Shown: positions 22,875-29,990 of the stretch, piece by piece
Layout: each line of letters opens with the position of its first letter
Position numbering within the stretch: position 1 is the stretch's first letter
Assembly (NCBI GenBank): GCA_029009515.1
Contig: JAQXJZ010000147.1
Location: 1 to 40,684, forward strand
Origin: a bacterium
GTDB lineage: Bacteria; Bacillota; Clostridia; Christensenellales; Aristaeellaceae
Length of the DNA stretch: 40,684 nt
Direction: 5' to 3'
Position numbers and translations under genes: made by a program
The notes under the pieces: generated by a model
Database searches by the model: none
What the model was told of the DNA's origin: nothing
Seen by the model: only the letters and a program-made list of their open reading frames with translations

Positions 22875-24263
22875 ATGGAAAGCGGATTCAACGAGCAGGT
22901 CATGTCCGTGCTGCCGCCCAGCAGCATTGACGCGGAGCGCTCCGTACTCGGTGCAGTCTTGCAGGATACCGGCGCGGCCACCCTCGCCTTTGAAACCCTC
23001 ATGCCCACGGATTTCTATTCCGCCGAGCATAAGGAGATCTTCGAGGCCATGCGCGCGCTGCACATTGCCGGCAATCCCATCGACCTGATGACGGTGGGCA
23101 ACGAGCTGACCAAGCGCGGCACGCTGGACAGCGTGGGCGGCGCGGCGTATCTTTTGCAGGCGGTGCGCTTTGTGCCCACCACGGCCAACACCCGCACCTA
23201 TATCGACATTGTGCTGGAAAAATCCACGCTGCGCAGGCTCATCACCGCCAGCCAGGAGATCCAGCAGCAATGCTATCAGCAGTCCGATCCCCTGCAGGAC
23301 GTGCTGCACAACGCCGAGCGCCTCATCTTTGACATCGTCATGAAGCGCGGCGGAAGCGACAGCCTGCGCCCCATCAACAGCGTGCTCATGGGCACCTTTG
23401 ACCAGATTGAGGAACTCAGCCGATTGAAGGGCCGCCTGGGCGGCGTGCCCACCGGCCTGTACGACCTCGACCGCATGCTCACCGGCCTGCACGGCGGCGA
23501 GCTGGTGCTGGTGGGCGCGCGCCCGGCCATGGGCAAAACCTCCATGGCGCTGGGCGTGGCGCTGTTTGCTGCGGTGCAGGCCAAGCGCTGCGTGGCCATC
23601 TTCTCGCTGGAAATGCCGTGCGAGCAGATCGGCCTGCGCATGCTGTGCTCGGCCTCCAACATCAACATGCAGCGCGTGCGCAGCGGCATGCTCACCGATG
23701 ACGAGTGGGTCAAAATCGGCGATACGGTCAACGATCTGTCGCTCAGCCGCATCTATATCGACGACACGCCCAGCCTCACGCCTTCGCAGCTGCGCAGCCG
23801 CTGCCGCAGGCTGATGATGGAGCAGGGCCTGGATCTGATCATCATCGACTACCTCGGCCTGATGGGCACCGACAAGCGCGTGGAAAACCGCCAGTTGGAA
23901 GTGGCCGAAATCAGCCGCCAGCTCAAGGCCATCGCCCTGGAGCTGAGAATTCCCGTCCTCGCCTGCGCGCAGCTCAGCCGCGCCAATGCGTCCCGTACCG
24001 ATAAGCGCCCCATGCTCAGTGACCTGCGCGACTCGGGCAGCATCGAGCAGGACGCCGACGTGGTCATCTTCCTCCACCGCGAAGGCTACTACGCCAGCGC
24101 CGGTTCTGAAGATGGCCCCAAGCCCGACGACAACGAGGGCGAAGTGATCATCGCCAAACAGCGCAACGGCCCCGTCGGCACCGTCAACGTCGAATGGCAG
24201 GCCGAATTTGCCCGCTACACCAACCTTCCGGGCACGAAGGTTGCCATGTACATGGAGGGGTAA
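22875..24263 (+). CDS. dnaB: Replicative DNA helicase
   Basis: A 462-residue hexameric helicase that unwinds DNA at the fork (called dnaC in B. subtilis). The N-terminal DnaB domain starts PPSSIDAERSVLGAVL. The RecA-like domain has Walker A GARPAMGKTS (214-223), FSLEMP, Walker B LDLIIIDYLGLM (319-330), QLSR and DLRDSGSIEQDADVV near the end. AAGGAGGGG precedes the ATG. There is no intein or other insertion. The hairpin element begins 16 bases after the stop. Confidence 0.98.
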   Translation: MESGFNEQVMSVLPPSSIDAERSVLGAVLQDTGAATLAFETLMPTDFYSAEHKEIFEAMRALHIAGNPIDLMTVGNELTKRGTLDSVGGAAYLLQAVRFVPTTANTRTYIDIVLEKSTLRRLITASQEIQQQCYQQSDPLQDVLHNAERLIFDIVMKRGGSDSLRPINSVLMGTFDQIEELSRLKGRLGGVPTGLYDLDRMLTGLHGGELVLVGARPAMGKTSMALGVALFAAVQAKRCVAIFSLEMPCEQIGLRMLCSASNINMQRVRSGMLTDDEWVKIGDTVNDLSLSRIYIDDTPSLTPSQLRSRCRRLMMEQGLDLIIIDYLGLMGTDKRVENRQLEVAEISRQLKAIALELRIPVLACAQLSRANASRTDKRPMLSDLRDSGSIEQDADVVIFLHREGYYASAGSEDGPKPDDNEGEVIIAKQRNGPVGTVNVEWQAEFARYTNLPGTKVAMYMEG

Positions 24264-24279
24264 GGACGGCAGGGGGACG

Positions 24280-24356
24280 GCAGGGCGCTGCCCTGCACCC
24301 GCCAAAGGGTTTCACCCTTTGGAATCCCGTGTATTGGCCGCATTTCATGCGGCCAA
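24280..24356 (+). repeat. Modular hairpin element, copy A1, 3' of dnaB
   Basis: Hairpin 1 GCAGGGC-GCT-GCCCTGC (24280-24296), spacer ACCCG, hairpin 2 CCAAAGGGT-TTC-ACCCTTTGG (24302-24322), spacer AATCCCGTGTA, hairpin 3 TTGGCCGCAT-TTC-ATGCGGCCAA (24334-24356). All three loops are three bases. The layout is the same as copy B at 26510, including AATCCCGTGT. Confidence 0.85.
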
Positions 24357-24420
24357 GGGAATGAACCAGTTTTTCGTTTTTAAACATGCTGCGAAAGCGG
24401 CAATCATATAGAATTTCTTT

Positions 24421-24491
24421 CCGCACGCAGTGCGGTGATGGGATTCTTAAGGGCATAGCCCTTAAGCAGGGTGCAGGGGCAGAGCCCCTGC
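24421..24491 (-). repeat. Modular hairpin element, copy A2, inverted relative to A1
   Basis: Read on the minus strand: GCAGGGGC-TCT-GCCCCTGC (24491-24473), spacer ACCC, CTTAAGGGC-TAT-GCCCTTAAG (24466-24446), spacer AATCCC (24445-24440), CCGCAC-TGC-GTGCGG (24435-24421). With A1 it forms an inverted pair around an AT-rich core of 64 bases (24357-24420) that holds no gene and only a weak TATAGAAT box. This copy has no minus-strand gene before it. Confidence 0.85.
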
Positions 24492-24511
24492 GTCTTTGGA
24501 GGTATCGTACT

Positions 24512-25477
24512 TTGAATCAACAGAAAGTTTGCGAGCTGGTCAGGGATCAGCGGTTTGAAGGGTTTTTGCTGGTAAGGTCGTCCGATCAGCGCACGGGCGG
24601 CAACGGCGCGAAGTATCTGGATCTGAATCTGGCGGACCGAACGGGCGAGGTGAACGCCAAGGTGTGGGACGGCAATGTGCAGCCGCCTGTGCCGGGCAGC
24701 ATCGTCAAGGTGCGCGGCGGCACGCTGGAGTACAACGGCCGTCTGCAGCTGCGCGTGGAGCGCATCCGCGGGATGGTGGAATCGGACGATGTGGATGTTT
24801 CGCTGCTCACGCCGTGCGCGCCGGAAACGCCCGAAGCGATGCTTGGGCAGATTGAGGAAGTGATTGCCGGGTTCAAGAGCGAGCCCATCCGCAAAATCAC
24901 GCAGGAAATGCTGCGCCGGTTTGACGAGAAGCTCCGGTATTATCCGGCGGCGCAGCGCATTCACCATGCGGAGCGCAGCGGCCTTCTGCACCACACCACC
25001 GGCATGCTCAAGACCGCCAAGGTCATTCTGGACGTGTACCCCTGGCTCAACAGCGATCTGCTCTACGCCGGCGTCATCCTGCACGACCTGTGCAAGACCG
25101 AGGAGATGGACTCCGACCCCATGGGCGTGGTGCGCGATTACAGCAAGGAAGGCCTGCTGCTTGGCCATCTGGTGCTGGGCGTGACCCGCATTCAGGAGGC
25201 GGCCAACGACCTGGGCATTTCCGGCGAGCCTGTGGTGCTTCTGCAGCACATGATGCTCAGCCATCACGGCGAGGCCGAGTTCGGCAGCCCGCGCAAGCCC
25301 ATGTTCCCTGAGGCGGAAGTGCTGCACTGGGTGGATCTGCTGGACGCCCGCATGAACGAGATGCAGACCGCCATTGGCAAGCTCAAGCCCGGCGTGTTCT
25401 CGGAAAAGATTTGGTCGCTGGATCGCCGCCTGTATCACGCGGAATATGACGCCTTGGAAAATGCGCCGGAAGGTTGA
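24512..25477 (+). CDS. yhaM: 3'-5' exoribonuclease YhaM-type, OB fold plus HD domain
   Basis: A 321-residue protein, starting at TTG 24512 with GGAGG nine bases upstream; the open upstream frame runs through hairpin repeats and is not coding. The N-terminal OB fold (about 15-95) has LADRTGEVNAKVWDG and GRLQLRVERIR. The HD domain has HHAERSGLLHHTTGM (about 158-172) and GVILHDLCKTEEMD (about 190-203), giving the metal-binding His and His-Asp residues. Length equals B. subtilis YhaM (314). It degrades RNA and single-stranded DNA from the 3' end. Confidence 0.9.
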   Translation: MNQQKVCELVRDQRFEGFLLVRSSDQRTGGNGAKYLDLNLADRTGEVNAKVWDGNVQPPVPGSIVKVRGGTLEYNGRLQLRVERIRGMVESDDVDVSLLTPCAPETPEAMLGQIEEVIAGFKSEPIRKITQEMLRRFDEKLRYYPAAQRIHHAERSGLLHHTTGMLKTAKVILDVYPWLNSDLLYAGVILHDLCKTEEMDSDPMGVVRDYSKEGLLLGHLVLGVTRIQEAANDLGISGEPVVLLQHMMLSHHGEAEFGSPRKPMFPEAEVLHWVDLLDARMNEMQTAIGKLKPGVFSEKIWSLDRRLYHAEYDALENAPEG

Positions 25478-25502
25478 CGCTTTCTTCCAAAAGTGTTACA
25501 AT
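25474..25502 (+). promoter_or_regulatory. Promoter of the lipoprotein gene, overlapping the yhaM stop
   Basis: TTGACG (25474-25479), 17 bases, TACAAT (25497-25502). The -35 box includes the TGA of yhaM. The leader is about 100 bases. Confidence 0.7.
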
Positions 25503-25611
25503 ATCATGAAGAAACGAAGAAAATCCAGCTTCGATTCGTTTGATTCTGTGATACTGGATGCGGCCCGTGCCGCAAGCCCTGCGGTTTTGACCGCCATCGG
25601 AGGGAAATGAC

Positions 25612-26502
25612 ATGAAACGCAATTGGAAACTGGTTGTGTGTCTGCTTATGGCGCTGGTGCTGCTCAGCTCCTGCACCGCCAAGGAATCGCCCGAGGATTT
25701 CCCGGACATCACGCAGGCCATCGGCCCCACGTCCACGCCCGCGCCGTTCGTGCCCACCAATCCGCCTGCTCCCGCTGCCAATAACAGCAATCCGCAGGCG
25801 CAGGCGCCTGCCGGCAGCCAGAGCATCTTCTCGGCCAATCCCTATGATGTGGACACGCAGGAATGGACGGAGAGCGACATCCTCAGCGAGGAAGGCTACA
25901 TCGATCCTGAGTATGACGATGCGCTGACGGCTGTGCAGCCGGAAGGCACGGTGTATCCCTACGCGGGCAGCACCCCCATCCCGCTCAATCCTGTGGATAT
26001 GCCCACGCCCACCCCGCGTCCGGAGCTCAAGTTTACCTATTCCACCTACATCGCCAGCACCGTGGGCGTCACCTTTGAAGGCCCCGTCAACTGGGCTGTG
26101 GACGAAAGCCAGCCGTACATGTTCATTCTGGCCGAGCCCGCCAGCCAGATCCGCGACGGCCAGCAGTGCGTCATCACCATTTCTGCCGAGCCCATCAGCG
26201 GCACCTACAGCCAGCGCGATCTGGAAAGCCACGTCACCCAGCGCCTGGATACGCTCTACAGCTCGGATTACACCTCCTGGAAGCCCAGCTACACCGCCAC
26301 CCGTCACATGATGGGCTCCACCGGCGTGTATGCCAACTACTCCGCCACCACCTCTTCCGGCGTGGAACTGGGCGGCCGCATCCAGTACGTGAGCATCGAT
26401 CACATGCTCTACGGCCTGGAGATCATCTTCCCCCTCGGCTTCAAGGACGACTTCATCGATGTGTTCGGCCAGGTCCGCACCACGATGGGTCTGATCAAGT
26501 AA
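25612..26502 (+). CDS. Lipoprotein of unknown function
   Basis: A 296-residue exported lipoprotein with signal MKRNWKLVVCLLMALVLLSSC (lipobox LSSC, Cys 21). A long Pro/Thr/Asn-rich low-complexity linker (about 25-80) and an acidic stretch, then a second Pro/Thr linker near 125-145. The C-terminal domain (about 145-296) is mixed alpha/beta: TYIASTVGVTFEGPVNW, FILAEPASQI, CVITISAEPI, and VELGGRIQYVSIDHMLYGLEIIFPLGFKDDFIDVFGQVRTTM. That pattern resembles PsbP/Mog1-like domains of surface lipoproteins, but I would not assign it. GGAGGGAA precedes the ATG. It forms a single-gene unit. Confidence 0.8.
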   Translation: MKRNWKLVVCLLMALVLLSSCTAKESPEDFPDITQAIGPTSTPAPFVPTNPPAPAANNSNPQAQAPAGSQSIFSANPYDVDTQEWTESDILSEEGYIDPEYDDALTAVQPEGTVYPYAGSTPIPLNPVDMPTPTPRPELKFTYSTYIASTVGVTFEGPVNWAVDESQPYMFILAEPASQIRDGQQCVITISAEPISGTYSQRDLESHVTQRLDTLYSSDYTSWKPSYTATRHMMGSTGVYANYSATTSSGVELGGRIQYVSIDHMLYGLEIIFPLGFKDDFIDVFGQVRTTMGLIK

Positions 26503-26509
26503 GGGGAAG

Positions 26510-26586
26510 GCAGGGCGCGGCCCTGCACCCGGTTAAGGGCTTCGCCCTTAACAATCCCGTGTGTTTCGGCCATGAAATGGCCGAAA
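26510..26586 (+). repeat. Modular hairpin element, copy B, 3' of the lipoprotein gene
   Basis: GCAGGGC-GCG-GCCCTGC (26510-26526), ACCCG, GTTAAGGGC-TTC-GCCCTTAAC (26532-26552), AATCCCGTGTG, TTTCGGCCAT-GAA-ATGGCCGAAA (26564-26586). The three arms are 7, 9 and 10 base pairs, all with three-base loops. It begins seven bases after the stop codon. Confidence 0.85.
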
Positions 26587-26607
26587 GGGGAGACGACAAC
26601 TGTACTG

Positions 26608-26639
26608 AAAGCCCCAAGGTTTATTGCCTTGGGGCTTTT
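26608..26639 (+). terminator. Terminator downstream of the lipoprotein gene
   Basis: AAAGCCCCAAGG (26608-26619) pairs with CCTTGGGGCTTT (26627-26638), loop TTTATTG, then T G. A conventional terminator is therefore present in addition to element copy B. Confidence 0.88.
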
Positions 26640-26652
26640 GCTATGGTAAGAT
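26624..26652 (+). promoter_or_regulatory. Promoter of the MBL hydrolase gene, inside the terminator
   Basis: TTGCCT (26624-26629), 17 bases, TAAGAT (26647-26652). The -35 box lies in the loop and 3' arm of the terminator stem, as for the promoter at 3218. Confidence 0.5.
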
Positions 26653-26674
26653 GTGGGGCAGGAGGGATAAGAAA

Positions 26675-27478
26675 ATGGATCGTTTGATTGTTTTGGGCAC
26701 GGGCAATGCGGCGGTTACGCGCTGTTACAATACCTGTTTTGCGGTTGATGGGACAGATGGGCTCATTCTGTGCGATGCCGGCGGCGGCAACGGCATTCTG
26801 CGCCAGCTGGAGGATGCGCACATTGCGTGGGAGCAGGTGCATCATCTCATTCTCACGCATGCGCACAGCGATCATCTGCTGGGGGCGGTGTGGGTCATCC
26901 GTCTGGTGGCCACGCGCATGAATGCGGACAAGTACGAGGGCGATCTGCACATCTGGTGCCATCCGCATGTGGGCGAGGGCCTTGTGCAGATGGCGCAGCT
27001 GACGCTTCAGAAGAAGATGTGGAGCCAGATTGGCCAGCGCATTCTGTTCCATGATGTGAGCGATGGCCAGACGGTGGAGATGGCCGGCCGCGATGTGACT
27101 TTCTTTGATATCCAGTCCACCAAGATGCAGCAGTTTGGCTTCACCCTCACGCTGGAGGACGGCCAAAAGCTGTGCTGCCTGGGCGATGAGCCGTACAATC
27201 CGCTGTGTGAGAAATACGTGCAGGGCGCGAAGTGGCTGCTGTGCGAGGCGTTCTGCCTCTATGGCGACCGCGACCGCTTCAAGCCGTATGAGAAACATCA
27301 CAGCACGGTGAAGGAAGCCTGCGAGCTGGCGCAGCAGCTGGGCATTCCGCATCTGGTGCTGTGGCACACCGAGGACAAGCACATTGACCAGCGCAAAAAG
27401 CTGTACACCGAGGAGGGCGTGCAGTTTTACACCGGCGATCTCAACGTGCCCGATGACCTGGAGGTGCTGGAACTGTGA
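26675..27478 (+). CDS. Metallo-beta-lactamase fold hydrolase, RNase Z-like
   Basis: A 267-residue protein; the ATG at 26675 follows GGAGGGATAAGAAA. The metal motif THAHSDHLLGAVW (His 62, His 64, Asp 66, His 67) and a later Asp in LGDEPYNPL fit the binuclear zinc site of the MBL fold. A C-terminal LWHTED supplies the last His. The order resembles RNase Z/ElaC relatives, and LSGSG-like GTGNAAVTRCYNT at the N-terminus is typical of this MBL branch. True tRNase Z has an exosite arm that I do not see clearly, so a different phosphodiesterase-type activity is possible. The stop overlaps the start of the GNAT gene. Confidence 0.85.
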   Translation: MDRLIVLGTGNAAVTRCYNTCFAVDGTDGLILCDAGGGNGILRQLEDAHIAWEQVHHLILTHAHSDHLLGAVWVIRLVATRMNADKYEGDLHIWCHPHVGEGLVQMAQLTLQKKMWSQIGQRILFHDVSDGQTVEMAGRDVTFFDIQSTKMQQFGFTLTLEDGQKLCCLGDEPYNPLCEKYVQGAKWLLCEAFCLYGDRDRFKPYEKHHSTVKEACELAQQLGIPHLVLWHTEDKHIDQRKKLYTEEGVQFYTGDLNVPDDLEVLEL

Positions 27479-28098
27479 TGCAGTTCGACAATCACGACAG
27501 CCGCATCCGCTATATTGATTTGTTTTTTGAGCGCGACGATCTGGAAAACATTCCGGATTTTCCGCTGCCGGTCGGCTATCGCTTTGCGTTTTATCAGCCG
27601 GGCGACCGCGATGCGTGGATTGCCATTGAAAAATCCGCCAAGGAGTTTGACAGCTTTGACGAGGGCGTGAAAGCGTGGACAGATTATTACGTTCACGCAG
27701 AGGATGGCCTGACAGAGCGCATGCTGTTCGTTGAAAATGAGCAGGGCGAGAAGGTGGCGACGGCCACCGCGTATTACGATCCCAGCGGCGACCTGCCGCC
27801 GGAGCTGGCGCAGCTGCACTGGGTGGCTGTGCGGCGCGAGGATCAGGGCCGCAAGCTGGCGCGTCCGCTGATCGCCAAAGCCCTGCAGCTGATGAAGCAG
27901 CACGGCCACACCCGCGCCATCCTGCACACGCAAACCACCACATGGCTGGCCTGCAAGCTGTACATGGACTTCGGCTTTCATCCGGCCAAGGGCAAGGAGG
28001 AAGGCTGGCGCATTCTGCGCGCGCTGACAGATCATCCCGCGCTGGCGGCGTATGAGCCTGCCACTCTGGAAGAAATCCTTGCGGAGGAAAAGGCATGA
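27478..28098 (+). CDS. GNAT-family N-acetyltransferase
   Basis: A 206-residue protein whose ATG overlaps the upstream TGA by one base (TGATG). Motif A reads LHWVAVRREDQGRKLARPLIAKAL (about 118-141), with QGRKLA as the acetyl-CoA pyrophosphate loop; motif B ends in KLYMDFGFHP. The N-terminal FYQPGDRDAWIAIEKSAKEF is common in small GNAT proteins of Clostridia. The substrate is unknown. Its stop overlaps the start of the broken HAD gene (ATGA), so the three genes were once one coupled unit. Confidence 0.85.
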   Translation: MQFDNHDSRIRYIDLFFERDDLENIPDFPLPVGYRFAFYQPGDRDAWIAIEKSAKEFDSFDEGVKAWTDYYVHAEDGLTERMLFVENEQGEKVATATAYYDPSGDLPPELAQLHWVAVRREDQGRKLARPLIAKALQLMKQHGHTRAILHTQTTTWLACKLYMDFGFHPAKGKEEGWRILRALTDHPALAAYEPATLEEILAEEKA

Positions 28099-28345
28099 GC
28101 ACGCTTTATGTGTCCGATCTGGATGGCACGCTGCTGTTGAGAAGCGAACATACCTCCGAATACACCAACCGAACGCTCAACGAACTCATCGAAAACGGGC
28201 TGACGAATCCTACGCCACAGCCAACACCTGTGGCGAACTGAAACAGATCGCAACGGAAGTGATCGGCTCCAATGATGAAAACGCAGTAGCTGAGTGGCTG
28301 GGGGAGCATCATACGCTTTACAACTTTTTGCTCATGGGGTATTGA
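28095..28345 (+). pseudogene. HAD-superfamily (Cof-type) hydrolase, internal deletion and frame change
   Basis: The first 36 residues (MSTLYVSDLDGTLLL to LNELIENG) are a normal Cof-type HAD N-terminus with the DxDGT motif. The frame then runs into a stop at 28239-28241 after 12 unrelated residues. From about 28200 another frame carries a Cof-type C-terminus (ESYATANTCGELKQIA, then EVIGSNDENAVAEWL), ending at 28345. About 180-200 residues of cap and core domain are missing, as judged from the usual 260-280 residue length. The join lies near 28199-28205. It overlaps the GNAT stop, and its own final stop lies in the -35 box of the MerR promoter. It cannot be active. Confidence 0.8.
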
Positions 28346-28372
28346 CCTTACAGTATACTGTAATGGTTCAAT
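28342..28372 (+). promoter_or_regulatory. MerR-type promoter with 19-base spacer
   Basis: TTGACC (28342-28347), 19 bases, TTCAAT (28367-28372). The long spacer is filled by a palindrome, the layout known for promoters activated by MerR-family proteins through DNA untwisting. It drives the regulator gene 24 bases downstream. Confidence 0.7.
28348..28363. promoter_or_regulatory. Perfect 16-bp palindromic MerR operator
   Basis: TTACAGTATACTGTAA is a perfect palindrome centred between the -35 and -10 boxes. ACC on the left and GGT on the right extend it with a one-base offset. It is very probably the binding site of the regulator encoded next to it. Confidence 0.78.
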
Positions 28373-28395
28373 GTATCCGAAAGGAGGCGTATGAT

Positions 28396-29166
28396 ATGAC
28401 GATCAGGCAATTTGCCAATTTGTGCGGATGCAATCCACAGACATTGCGGTACTATGATCAGGTGGATCTGCTCAAACCAGTGCGGGTCGATCCGTACTCT
28501 GGATATCGTTTCTATGATGAAGAGCAGGCGACGGATTTTGTCAAAATTCGAAATCTGCAAAGTGCGGATTTTACCATCGCAGAGATCAAAGAACTGCTTA
28601 AGCAGGATCACGAGGCGATCTGGGAGGCATTCGAGCAAAAGATTGCCCAGCAAAAGGAAAAACTAAAATCCCTCCGATTGCTGCAAAAGTCATATCGGAC
28701 TGAAATGACGCAAATGCAGCAAAAGATTGTAGAGGTGAAGGAAGAAATCAGGCGGATGGTGCGCTCGTACGATGCTGTCGAGGAATTCGGCATTGGTGAA
28801 GAGGAATATGAGCGTGTCATATCTTGCGTGGAACATGCATTGGACGAAATAGGGGAAGCGGACGCGGCGGACGAATGGCTGGCGGAAAAACAGAAACGGC
28901 TGGAAGGGACGTATGATCCGTGGTATGAAAAGCATGGCTGGCAACAGATGCGGGAATTCTTTGATGAGTTTTCCAGCCTGAAGGACGGCTCGTATGAATT
29001 GCGCATGGAGCTGAATAAGGCAAAAGAGAATCCATATGCTTTGGTGAACTGCCTGCTCAACTTGCTGATGCTGCGCAATGCCGGAAAGACGTTGGAACTG
29101 CATTGCGATGTGAAAGATTCCAAGGATGGACAGAACCACTTCTGGATGCTGAAACGCAACGGATAA
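28396..29166 (+). CDS. MerR-family transcriptional regulator
   Basis: A 256-residue regulator starting at the ATG at 28396, after AAGGAGGCGT. The winged helix (1-70) reads MTIRQFANLCGCNPQTLRYYDQVDLLKPVRVDPYSGYRFYD, the standard MerR HTH and wing. A coiled coil (about 75-125) follows. The C-terminal part (about 130-256) is acidic and aromatic, with GTYDPWYEKHGWQQMREFFDEF; I do not recognise a ligand domain. It has no Cys motif of metal sensors. Base composition is visibly AT-richer than the flanking genes. Its own promoter carries the palindrome, so autoregulation is likely. No intact target gene adjoins it. Confidence 0.9.
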   Translation: MTIRQFANLCGCNPQTLRYYDQVDLLKPVRVDPYSGYRFYDEEQATDFVKIRNLQSADFTIAEIKELLKQDHEAIWEAFEQKIAQQKEKLKSLRLLQKSYRTEMTQMQQKIVEVKEEIRRMVRSYDAVEEFGIGEEEYERVISCVEHALDEIGEADAADEWLAEKQKRLEGTYDPWYEKHGWQQMREFFDEFSSLKDGSYELRMELNKAKENPYALVNCLLNLLMLRNAGKTLELHCDVKDSKDGQNHFWMLKRNG

Positions 29167-29186
29167 CAGAAATGAATGTTCATTTT

Positions 29187-29293
29187 TCTTTCTACATTTA
29201 CCGCCACATGCAGGAGATTATGTTATCAATACAGATGACAAAGACGTTCAACAGATTGCTGATGAAATGAAAAAAATAATTGAGGTGGAGTAG
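29187..29293 (+). pseudogene. Possible 3' remnant of a lost gene
   Basis: In one frame the sequence encodes HAGDYVINTDDKDVQQIADE and then MKKIIEVE before TAG at 29291-29293. This looks like the amphipathic end of a normal protein, but there is no start codon or ribosome site with it. Another frame has a 32-codon ATG-started reading frame without a ribosome site. The stretch is AT-rich and lies between the MerR gene and hairpin element copy C. Weak evidence. Confidence 0.3.
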
Positions 29294-29305
29294 AATGCAA
29301 CAGAC

Positions 29306-29390
29306 TTGAGGCCGCCATCTGGCGGCCTCAAAATATAGGATTCTTAAGGGGCTTAGCCCCTTAAGCGGGATCCAAGGGCAGCGCCCTTGG
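29306..29390 (-). repeat. Modular hairpin element, copy C, 3' of nrdR
   Basis: On the minus strand: CCAAGGGC-GCT-GCCCTTGG (29390-29372), spacer ATCCCG, CTTAAGGGGC-TAA-GCCCCTTAAG (29365-29343), spacer AATCC plus TATATT, and TTGAGGCCGCCA/TGGCGGCCTCAA (29331-29306, 12 base pairs). It begins 16 bases after the nrdR stop. The order and spacers match copies A1 and B. Confidence 0.85.
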
Positions 29391-29406
29391 CCGCCGGAGG
29401 CCCCCG

Positions 29407-29883
29407 TCACTCCCCGTCCCTCTTCGCCTTTCCCTCCATCACGAGCTTGTTGAGCTCGTCCATGAAGCTGCTGACGTCGGTGAACTGGCGGTAGACGGAG
29501 GCGAAGCGCACGTAGGCCACTTCGTCGAGGCGCTTGAGCTCGTCCATCACGACTTCGCCGATCCGGCGGGAGTCGATCTCGGCGTCGCCGACGGACTGGA
29601 CGACCTTTTCGACCTTCTCGACGAGCGCGTCGATGTCGTTGATGCTCACGGGGCGCTTCTGACAGGCAAGCAGAAGGCCCTTTTTGATTTTGTCGCCGTT
29701 GAAGGGCTCGCGGCGCATGTCCTTTTTGATCACCATGATGGGTGAGGTTTCGATCTTTTCATAGGTGGTAAAGCGGCGGCCGCAGCGCAGGCATTCGCGG
29801 CGGCGGCGAATGGAGCTGCCTTCCTCCGTGGGGCGGGAATCGATCACCTTGCTGTCCAGACAACCGCAGTATTGGCAGCGCAT
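29407..29883 (-). CDS. nrdR: Transcriptional repressor NrdR
   Basis: A 158-residue regulator of ribonucleotide reductase genes. The ATG at 29883 follows AAGGAGG; upstream in-frame codons precede the ribosome site and lack family features. The N-terminal zinc ribbon has CQYC (3, 6) and CLRC (31, 34) with [17 protein letters not shown] between, and an ATP-cone domain follows (about 49-139: [19 protein letters not shown]...[12 protein letters not shown]). It binds NrdR boxes according to dATP/ATP level. No reductase gene is in the window. Confidence 0.97.
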   Translation of the reverse strand: MRCQYCGCLDSKVIDSRPTEEGSSIRRRRECLRCGRRFTTYEKIETSPIMVIKKDMRREPFNGDKIKKGLLLACQKRPVSINDIDALVEKVEKVVQSVGDAEIDSRRIGEVVMDELKRLDEVAYVRFASVYRQFTDVSSFMDELNKLVMEGKAKRDGE

Positions 29884-29925
29884 CAGCGTATCCTCCTTGG
29901 CAAACACATGTGGAAAACTTGGTTT

Positions 29926-29955
29926 ATTATAGCAGGAAAAGAAGGTTGTTTGCAA
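29926..29955 (-). promoter_or_regulatory. Promoter of nrdR
   Basis: On the minus strand TTGCAA (29955-29950), 18 bases, TATAAT (29931-29926). It lies about 45 bases upstream of the ATG. Confidence 0.7.
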
Positions 29956-29960
29956 TACGA

Positions 29961-29990
29961 AAAACGGGCTGCTGCTTTGTTTTTCAGCAG
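29961..29990 (-). terminator. Weak terminator of the YlmC-like gene
   Basis: On the minus strand CTGCTG (29990-29985, overlapping the stop) pairs with CAGCAG (29974-29969) around a 10-base loop. Then comes a short GC stretch and TTTTT. It lies just upstream of the nrdR promoter. Confidence 0.45.

Noticed and set aside
24386-24511. N-terminal extension of yhaM through the hairpin repeats
   Set aside because: The extension encodes repeat sequence only, and the TTG at 24512 has a proper ribosome site and matches the family's usual length.
24264-24511. tRNA or structured non-coding RNA gene in the hairpin-rich gap
   Set aside because: The stems do not form a cloverleaf and no tRNA T-loop or anticodon arm is present; the pattern is explained by two inverted copies of the repeated element.
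25506-25610. 34-codon reading frame just before the lipoprotein gene
   Set aside because: Its ATG lies at or upstream of the predicted transcription start and has no ribosome site.
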